From contig JAISVU010000192.1 in the NCBI GenBank assembly GCA_031271375.1, forward strand, positions 1 to 5,634: 5,634 bases of DNA, in the 5' to 3' direction. Within the stretch, counting starts at the first letter, position 1, and each line of letters opens with the position of its first letter. A program made the position numbers and the translations under genes. This document shows positions 1-4,840 of the stretch, piece by piece. The stretch comes from Clostridiales bacterium (GTDB taxonomy: Bacteria > Bacillota > Clostridia > Lachnospirales > WRAX01). The notes beneath the pieces were generated by a model. The model made no database searches. It was given only the letters and a program-made list of their open reading frames with translations, and had not been told where the DNA came from.

Positions 1-1994
1 CATTAACAACCCGCATCCTTGCCGCCCTGCTTATTATCGCACTTGCGGCCCCGGGCCTAGCCCCGCTGCGTGTCCGTGCCGCCGGAGCGTTCATCCCGGA
101 TGTCGAGATCAATGTAAGCGGCGCCCTCGAGCTGACGTTTGAGTCCTGCCTGGACACCGTCGTAATGTTCGAGGGAGAGGACTATCCCGTCTTTTTCTTT
201 GAAGATGGCACGGATGTAGGCCAATACATGCTTAAATCGGTAACGATCGCCGATATGGATAGATACGGCAGATTCTATGCCCTTCCTGAAAGCCCGGATA
301 TCTTTCTCTGCGGCATATACAGCGACGAGGCGCTTGAAGACATGCTGGACAGGCCGGGGGCATATGCCGTTCCCCTCAGGGAGTATCTGGAAGGCATAGA
401 CATACCGGCGGAGCCGTCTGTTACGATAGATGATTTTCTGCCCGTCACCTTAATAACGTATGAAGATGAATACACAGTGACATCCTATGAAGCCGGCTAT
501 GACGAGAATGGTTATACGGCCGTTACGCTGTACGGGATCGGTTTCGAGATTGTGTCGATAGTGGGCTCGGCCTTCGAATTTGGGGCCACATGCGTAATTA
601 CCGCAGGGGACGAGGTATATACGCCAACCTCCGGCGTTTATAAGGATGAGGAGTACATGTTCAGCTTCAACACAACCGCGGCGCCGGACACGATCACAAT
701 TATCAACCCCGAAACCGGAGAGGAAGTTATCGCGATAGACCACAAGAGCCTCGCGGAGCCGGACGCCGCCGCGCCTGAAGACGACTTCCCGGATGAATAC
801 GCGGGGCGGTGGGAAGGAAGCGAGGAGGGAATAGACCTTTCCTTTATCGTATATCCTAACGGCACAGGCGAGTATGTCTTTGTACAGGGTGAGTATTACG
901 AGAGCTATCCCATAACCCTAAGCGCAGGCGAAGGAACCTTCGAGGCGGATATACCGGGGGATAACGCGCTGGGGATCGTTAAATGCGGCGGGACATTCGC
1001 GTTTGAAGGCGAGGCTGCAGCCCTTGACATAACAACGGAATTTGAAAGCGGCAGCCTGTTTGAGTATTCCATTACCTGCCAAAGAACCCAGCCGGATACG
1101 GAACCGATAATGTGGTTTGTGATAAGCGTCGAAGGTATCGAGTACCCTTTGAAAACCTACGATAAAAGCGAGAATGACAACGGCGGCCTGGTCGTAACGA
1201 TAAACGGCGAAAACCTTAACAGGAAGCCGGAGGGCTTTGAGTTCATGGATCTGTGGATGGGTTATATCACTGACGGCGGCGCGGATTATTACAGTATCGA
1301 TGAGAGTATCGGCGAAGACACGATCAGCTTTACCTTTGAGGAAATGCACGAGGACGTTGTATTCAGGCTTGTGCATGTACCTACTGGCGAGGTGGAGATG
1401 ACATACTGGGTGGGAACGCGCCCGCTGGAAGACGTGGTAAGCCCTTACGCGCTGCCGTATGTGGAAGCGGCGATAGCGGACGAAGTAATTACCCCGCTGT
1501 CGGATAGCGGCTACACGCTGCCAATAATGCGGAATACGCTGGCGCTCGCGTTGTTTAATTTCATAGCTATGTATAACAGTTATGATTTTGTTGAGGCTAT
1601 CCCACAAGAGCTAATGGATGCGATTCCGGGGGATGACGCCACTGAGGAAGAGGCGCTTAATTGGATTTATGATTCGCTGGACGCCGCGGGTATTATGGAA
1701 GCAACGGAAGACGGTTATGATTACGCCGGTCTCGTCACAAGGGAGCAGGCCGCCGTAATATTCGATAATTTCGCGCTGTTCTTTGGTTATGAGAGCGAGC
1801 CGGACGCTTTTGAGTACGACGACGACGCGGACATATCCTCATGGGCCAAAGACAGCGTATACCGCGTAAGGGCGCTGGATATCATGGGCTCAGGCAGCGA
1901 CAGCTTCATTCCCGGCGATTACCTGACGGTGGAACAAGCGGTTACCTGCATATATAAAGCGGGTGGAGTGGAAGCGGAGACAACGGAAGAGTAA
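1..1994 (+). CDS. Exported SLH-domain (S-layer homology) protein of unknown function, 5' end outside window
   Basis: The frame is open from the left edge to a TAA at 1992-1994, giving about 663 visible residues; the start codon lies upstream of base 1. The first codons encode a hydrophobic stretch (bases 15-62, ILAALLIIALAAPGLA) behind an Arg, then VRAAGA: a signal peptide, probably cut near base 80. The ATG at 165 is therefore internal and has no ribosome binding site. The mature part is rich in Asp, Glu, Gly and Tyr, with alternating polar and hydrophobic residues typical of beta structure. It has roughly three parts: bases 93-760, 785-1095 (starting YAGRWEG, ending in a paired-strand pattern) and 1105-1420. 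Bases 1437-1985 hold three SLH-type repeats. By analogy with SLH families it should bind secondary cell-wall polymer and sit on the cell surface. I recognise no enzyme motif. Export and the SLH call are firm; the role of the N-terminal part is unknown. Confidence 0.88.
   Translation, partial: LTTRILAALLIIALAAPGLAPLRVRAAGAFIPDVEINVSGALELTFESCLDTVVMFEGEDYPVFFFEDGTDVGQYMLKSVTIADMDRYGRFYALPESPDIFLCGIYSDEALEDMLDRPGAYAVPLREYLEGIDIPAEPSVTIDDFLPVTLITYEDEYTVTSYEAGYDENGYTAVTLYGIGFEIVSIVGSAFEFGATCVITAGDEVYTPTSGVYKDEEYMFSFNTTAAPDTITIINPETGEEVIAIDHKSLAEPDAAAPEDDFPDEYAGRWEGSEEGIDLSFIVYPNGTGEYVFVQGEYYESYPITLSAGEGTFEADIPGDNALGIVKCGGTFAFEGEAAALDITTEFESGSLFEYSITCQRTQPDTEPIMWFVISVEGIEYPLKTYDKSENDNGGLVVTINGENLNRKPEGFEFMDLWMGYITDGGADYYSIDESIGEDTISFTFEEMHEDVVFRLVHVPTGEVEMTYWVGTRPLEDVVSPYALPYVEAAIADEVITPLSDSGYTLPIMRNTLALALFNFIAMYNSYDFVEAIPQELMDAIPGDDATEEEALNWIYDSLDAAGIMEATEDGYDYAGLVTREQAAVIFDNFALFFGYESEPDAFEYDDDADISSWAKDSVYRVRALDIMGSGSDSFIPGDYLTVEQAVTCIYKAGGVEAETTEE
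3..80 (+). other. Signal peptide region (N-terminus cut by window edge)
   Basis: Read in the frame of the SLH gene, this encodes LTTRILAALLIIALAAPGLA followed by PLRVRA. It has an Arg, a hydrophobic core of about 12-16 residues, a helix-breaking Pro-Gly and then a small-residue cleavage context (V-R-A before A-G-A). There is no Cys in a lipobox position, so a signal peptidase I substrate is more likely than a lipoprotein. The first few residues, with the initiator Met and probably more positive charges, lie left of base 1. The exact cleavage site is inferred. Confidence 0.8.
785..1095 (+). other. Beta-rich internal module starting YAGRWEG (lipocalin-like appearance)
   Basis: This part of the SLH protein starts with EYAGRWEGSEEGIDLSFIVY, continues with a Gly-Thr-Gly turn and repeated strand-like segments (TGEYVFVQGEYY, GTFEADIP, GGTFAFEGE, ALDITTEF) and ends with SLFEYSITCQR. 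A start of Gly-x-Trp-x-Gly followed by alternating strands and closing on an aromatic strand resembles small beta-barrel modules often appended to secreted bacterial proteins. The match is by appearance only, the boundaries are approximate and I cannot assign a family. Confidence 0.4.
1437..1985 (+). other. Three C-terminal SLH repeats, two with altered binding motif
   Basis: Repeat 1 (about 1437-1580) has the pattern LPYVEAAIADEVITPL...YTLPIMRNTLALALF. Repeat 2 (about 1635-1790) has ALNWIYDSLDAAGIM...LVTREQAAVIF. Repeat 3 (about 1800-1975) has DDADISSWAKDSVYRVRALD...LTVEQAVTCIY. This matches the SLH layout of an amphipathic helix, a Gly-containing turn with an F/Y-x-P or Y stretch, and a second helix starting at an ITRAE-like motif. 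Only repeat 2 keeps a near-canonical motif (TREQ, 1737-1748). Repeat 1 reads IMRNT, keeping the Arg. Repeat 3 reads LTVEQ, with Val for Arg (1929-1931). In known SLH trimers these motif residues line the polymer-binding grooves, so binding may be uneven between the repeats; that last step is inference. Confidence 0.85.
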
Positions 1995-2035
1995 AAAACA
2001 GGCCCTAATGAAGAAGTGATATTTACCTTAGCAGC

Positions 2036-2048
2036 CGAATATTATTCG
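2036..2048. repeat. 13-nt perfect palindrome CGAATA-T-TATTCG
   Basis: CGAATA at 2036-2041 and TATTCG at 2043-2048 are perfect reverse complements around a single T. The palindrome overlaps the candidate -10 element (2040-2045), the usual place for a repressor operator. A 6-bp half-site can occur by chance, and no second copy is seen elsewhere in the window, so operator function is only a possibility. Confidence 0.4.
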
Positions 2049-2061
2049 TTGAACGATTATT

Positions 2062-2069
2062 AAGGAAGG
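2062..2069 (+). promoter_or_regulatory. Ribosome binding site of the methyltransferase gene
   Basis: AAGGAAGG lies 8 nt upstream of the ATG at 2078. Purine content and spacing suit a Gram-positive host and fix the start at 2078. Two leader segments could pair with it: CCTTA at 2026-2030 with TAAGG at 2061-2065, or TAGCAGCC at 2029-2036 with GGCTGTTA at 2068-2075. Confidence 0.8.
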
Positions 2070-2077
2070 CTGTTATA

Positions 2078-2917
2078 ATGAGCAGAGAGCATTTAAGAGC
2101 GTTTATCAACGAGACAAAGGGCCCGATACTGGAAATTGGGCCCTTTACAGACCCCTTTTTGAAAAAGGGCGTCTATGATGTCAGCTATGCCGATATAAGG
2201 AGCAAGGACGAGATATACGAGCATTATCTACCGCATAAGTTATACCCGCCGGAGCTGCTGTATCAGGGCATTGTCCCGATAGATTACGTGATAAAAGACA
2301 CATATAAGAACGCGGTTGAAGGCAAACGGTTTTCGCTCATATTCTCAAGCCACGTGATAGAGCATGTCGACGATATTATCGCGCATTTCAAGGATTTGTG
2401 GGATATTCTGGAGGAAGGCGGATACATCGCGCTCGTTGTGCCGGATAAACGCTATACCTTCGACCATTTTCGGGAGGTTACGCCGTTCAGGGACATGATC
2501 GACGTATACCTAAGCGGGGATACCGGCGGCACGGCGCGTTTCGCGTTTGACATGGCCTTTACCTGCCACCCCTGCAACTCGCCAGCCTTATATACAGACG
2601 GGAACGTCGGCTTTAACGAAGTAGCGAAAGATACGGGGCGGTATGAAAAGGCCGTCGCACTGTATAAACGCGTAAAGAATGAAGGCTATAAAGTAGGGGA
2701 TCACAACTGGGTGTTCACTTACGCGTCTTTCCTTGCTTTTGTCAGGGACGGCCTGAGGTCGGGCCTGCTGCCGTTCACGCTCCATTACTCCCACCCGCCG
2801 CTGCCGTATACCAACGAATTTACGGCGATACTTAAGAAGGACAGCGCCGTTACGGAAGACCACGAAAAACGTATGGCTGAAATAATAAGGATATCAAGTC
2901 TTTCGGATAACAGCTAG
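2078..2917 (+). CDS. Class I SAM-dependent methyltransferase (Methyltransf_11/23-like)
   Basis: The 279-residue product transfers a methyl group from S-adenosylmethionine to an unknown acceptor. Motif I is ILEIGPF at residues 17-23, the Gly-containing loop that holds SAM. An acidic residue after the next strand (D39, in SYADI) fits motif II. FSLIFSSHVIEHVDD (86-99) is the typical strand and loop of the Methyltransf_11/23 group. GGYIALVVPDKRYTFDH (114-130) is the following strand, and its PDKRYTFDH box recurs in methyltransferases found near glycan and cell-surface genes. A second part (about 180-260) contains GDHNWVFTYASFLAFV. There is no signal peptide or membrane segment, so the enzyme is cytoplasmic. 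The start is supported by the ribosome binding site at 2062-2069. The gene follows the SLH gene on the same strand and ends 2 nt from the convergent ABC gene. Enzyme class is confident; a glycan substrate is only a guess from the PDKRYTFDH box and the SLH neighbour. Confidence 0.88.
   Translation: MSREHLRAFINETKGPILEIGPFTDPFLKKGVYDVSYADIRSKDEIYEHYLPHKLYPPELLYQGIVPIDYVIKDTYKNAVEGKRFSLIFSSHVIEHVDDIIAHFKDLWDILEEGGYIALVVPDKRYTFDHFREVTPFRDMIDVYLSGDTGGTARFAFDMAFTCHPCNSPALYTDGNVGFNEVAKDTGRYEKAVALYKRVKNEGYKVGDHNWVFTYASFLAFVRDGLRSGLLPFTLHYSHPPLPYTNEFTAILKKDSAVTEDHEKRMAEIIRISSLSDNS
2116..2169 (+). repeat. Two adjacent inverted repeats near the 5' end of the methyltransferase gene
   Basis: AAAGGGCCC at 2116-2124 and GGGCCCTTT at 2138-2146 form a perfect 9-bp stem with a 13-nt loop. 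CCCTTTTT at 2153-2160 and AAAAAGGG at 2162-2169 form a second stem, 7 bp with a 3-nt loop. The segments AAAGGG, CCCTTT, CCCTTT and AAAGGG (2116, 2141, 2153 and 2164) can pair 1-2 with 3-4, or alternatively 1-3 or 2-4. The region encodes KGPILEIGPFTDPFLKKG, including the SAM-binding motif, so protein constraint may explain part of it. There is no clean T-tract directly after either stem. Confidence 0.6.
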
Positions 2918-2919
2918 AG

Positions 2920-2959
2920 CTACGCCGCTTCAAACTGGCTCCGGTACAGCTCGGCGTAG
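2920..2959. repeat. 8-bp inverted repeat at the convergent gene junction
   Basis: CTACGCCG at 2920-2927, which contains the stop codon of the - strand ABC gene, is the exact reverse complement of CGGCGTAG at 2952-2959, with a 24-nt loop. In RNA from either strand it could form a hairpin right at the end of the two convergent genes. No T-run follows on either strand, so it is not a standard intrinsic terminator, although a role in 3' end protection or Rho-independent pausing cannot be excluded. Confidence 0.4.
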
Positions 2960-4818
2960 AAGCCGTCCCGAGCCAAGAGCTCGTCGTGGGTTCCCTGTTC
3001 CACAATCGCGCCTTCGTTCACAACGAGTATAATATCCGCGCTGCGGATGGTGGAGAGGCGGTGGGCGATGATGAAGCTGGTGCGGCCCGCCATAAGGTTT
3101 ACCATAGCTTCCTGGATAAGCGCCTCTGTGCGGGTATCGACGGAGCTGGTGGCTTCGTCCAGTATCAGTATGCGCGGGTCTGACAGGATAGCCCTCGCGA
3201 TAGTCATCAGCTGTTTCTGGCCCTGGGAGATATTGCTCGCTTCCTCGTTAAGCTCCATTTCATAGCCTCCGGGAAGGGTTTTGACGAAATGATCCACCCT
3301 CGCGGCGTCGGCGGCGGCTTTCACTTCGTCGTCCGTCGCGTCGTCACGCCCGTAACGTATGTTCTCCATGATAGTGCCGTTGAAGAGCCAGGTGTCCTGC
3401 AGCACCATCGCAAGCATGTCCCTGAGGTCTTCCCTGGTAAAATCCCGGATGTCATGGCCGTCGATTGTTATGGAGCCGGAATTGACTTCATAGAAACGCA
3501 TAAGCAGCTTTACCACCGTAGTCTTGCCGCCGCCGGTAGGCCCAACGATTGCGCATGTTTGACCCGCCTTAATCTCGGCGTTGATATTCTTTAACACCAC
3601 GGTTTCCGGATCGTATCCGAACGTAACGTCGTTAAAACGGACATCGCCCTTAACATCCTTAACCGATACGGGATTAGCGCACTCAGGAAGCAGTTCTTCC
3701 TCGTCCAGGAATTCAAAGACACGCTCGGCGGCGGCCACTGTGGACTGCAAGAGGTTCGAAATCTGTCCCAGCTGCATGATGGGCTGGTTAAAACGCCGGA
3801 TGTAGGTGATGAAGGACAGGATATCGCCTACCGTGATCACCCCGTTCCCGGCGAGGATGCCGCCCAGGACTGAAACGCCCACATAGCCGATGTTGCCGAT
3901 CAGGTTCATCGCGGGCATAATAACGCCGGAGAGGAACTGGGATTTCCAGGCGGACTCATACAGCGTGTCGTTATAACCGTTAAACTCATTCACCGCTTTT
4001 TCCTCGGCGCAGAAGGCTTTTACGACGATATGCCCTCCGTAAATTTCCTCCACTTGTCCGTTCACATACCCTAAATACTCCTGCTGGCGCTTGAAGTATT
4101 TTTGCGAGAAACGGATGACGATCATCACGACGACGGTGGAGAGCGGTATCGTTACCAGCGCCACTAGCGTCATCAGCGGGCTTATGCTGAACATCATTAT
4201 CAGTATTCCGATAACTGTGGTGACGGATGTGATAACCTGGGTAAGGCTCTGGCCCAGGCTCTGGCCCACGGTGTCCACGTCGTTGACGACGCGGGAAAGC
4301 ACCTCGCCGTGCGTGTTTTTATCAAAATAGTTCAGCGGCAGCTTATTGATCTTCCCCGCCATTCTGCTGCGCAGATTAAACGTGACCCGCTGGGTTATCC
4401 CCGCCATGATAAAGCTCTCAAAGAACATAAAAACGGAAGCGACGGCATAAAGGATAAGCAGCTGATATATTACCGACAAAACCGCGTTAAAGTCAATGCC
4501 CGGCCCTCCGGCGAGCTTAGATGTGATGCCTGCCACAATTTCGTCGGTTGCGCTGGCCAGTATCTTTGGCCCTACGATAGTAAAGACGGTGCTGCCGATA
4601 GTTATTAAGACGACGGTGATAAGCTGTATCTTATGCGGCGCAAGGAAATGCAGCAGCTTTTTCATTGTGCCTTTAAAATCCTTAGGCTTGACAATGCCCG
4701 CGCCAAGCCCCAAAGGCCCGCCGCCGCCCGGGCCTCCGTGCCCGGTTTGACGGTTTGCCGTTGCCTTAGGCAGTTCTTTTTTCGGTGGGGACTGGGTATG
4801 ACTTGTTTTATCGCTCAT
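2920..4818 (-). CDS. ABC exporter half-transporter (membrane domain + ATPase), consensus-site subunit of a heterodimer
   Basis: This 632-residue protein has the usual length of a type IV ABC exporter half. A Gly/Pro-rich cytoplasmic tail (25-40) precedes KPKDFKGTMKKLL. Six membrane helices lie at about 66-85, 115-138, 192-210, 213-236, 297-322 and 328-342. The ATPase shows an A-loop Tyr (Y402), Walker A GPTGGGKTT (426-434), Q-loop Q474, signature ISQGQ (530-534) instead of LSGGQ, Walker B ILILD (550-554) with catalytic E555, D-loop SSVD (558-561) and switch H586. It therefore supplies the hydrolysing Glu and His. Its weak signature would face the partner's degenerate site. The start at 4818 is supported by GGAGG 10 nt upstream. 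The gene follows its partner by 22 nt in one operon. The family is mostly drug or lipid exporters (BmrCD, LmrCD, EfrAB, TM287/288); the substrate cannot be read from the sequence. Confidence 0.93.
   Translation of the reverse strand: MSDKTSHTQSPPKKELPKATANRQTGHGGPGGGGPLGLGAGIVKPKDFKGTMKKLLHFLAPHKIQLITVVLITIGSTVFTIVGPKILASATDEIVAGITSKLAGGPGIDFNAVLSVIYQLLILYAVASVFMFFESFIMAGITQRVTFNLRSRMAGKINKLPLNYFDKNTHGEVLSRVVNDVDTVGQSLGQSLTQVITSVTTVIGILIMMFSISPLMTLVALVTIPLSTVVVMIVIRFSQKYFKRQQEYLGYVNGQVEEIYGGHIVVKAFCAEEKAVNEFNGYNDTLYESAWKSQFLSGVIMPAMNLIGNIGYVGVSVLGGILAGNGVITVGDILSFITYIRRFNQPIMQLGQISNLLQSTVAAAERVFEFLDEEELLPECANPVSVKDVKGDVRFNDVTFGYDPETVVLKNINAEIKAGQTCAIVGPTGGGKTTVVKLLMRFYEVNSGSITIDGHDIRDFTREDLRDMLAMVLQDTWLFNGTIMENIRYGRDDATDDEVKAAADAARVDHFVKTLPGGYEMELNEEASNISQGQKQLMTIARAILSDPRILILDEATSSVDTRTEALIQEAMVNLMAGRTSFIIAHRLSTIRSADIILVVNEGAIVEQGTHDELLARDGFYAELYRSQFEAA
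4245..4268. repeat. Perfect 12-bp tandem duplication inside the ABC gene
   Basis: GGCTCTGGCCCA occurs twice in direct succession (4245-4256 and 4257-4268). On the - strand it encodes the doubled peptide GQSL-GQSL at residues 185-192, just before membrane helix 3. The length of this region looks normal for the family, so it may reflect repeated codon choice rather than a recent insertion. The frame is kept. Confidence 0.7.
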
Positions 4819-4828
4819 TGTTCGCTAT

Positions 4829-4833
4829 CCTCC
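4829..4833 (-). promoter_or_regulatory. Ribosome binding site of the 632-residue ABC subunit
   Basis: On the - strand GGAGG (followed by AT) lies 10 nt before the ATG at 4818-4816, in the 22-nt gap after the upstream ABC gene. It supports the chosen start and independent translation initiation within a two-gene operon. Confidence 0.82.
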
Positions 4834-4840
4834 ATGACTG

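Larger units (their letters stand above)
1995..2077 (+). promoter_or_regulatory. Intergenic leader between SLH gene and methyltransferase, with weak candidate promoter
   Basis: This 83-nt gap is more AT-rich than the flanking genes. TATTAT at 2040-2045 matches the sigma-A -10 consensus at 5 of 6 positions. GTGATA at 2016-2021 matches the -35 consensus at 4 of 6, with an 18-nt spacer. That would start transcription near 2052 and give a leader of about 25 nt. No intrinsic terminator follows the SLH stop codon, so read-through from the SLH gene is an equally good explanation for methyltransferase expression. The promoter call is weak. Confidence 0.25.

Noticed and set aside
918..1607. 229-codon open frame on the - strand opposite the SLH gene
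   Set aside because: It lies wholly antisense to a well-supported gene, its translation is rich in Arg, His and Gln without domain pattern, and it has no convincing ribosome binding site. GA-rich acidic codons on the + strand leave few stops in this antisense frame.
2049..2079. TTGAAC (2049-2054) and TATAAT (2074-2079) as a sigma-A promoter
   Set aside because: The spacer is 19 nt and the TATAAT overlaps the methyltransferase start codon, so transcripts would begin inside the gene and lose its ribosome binding site.
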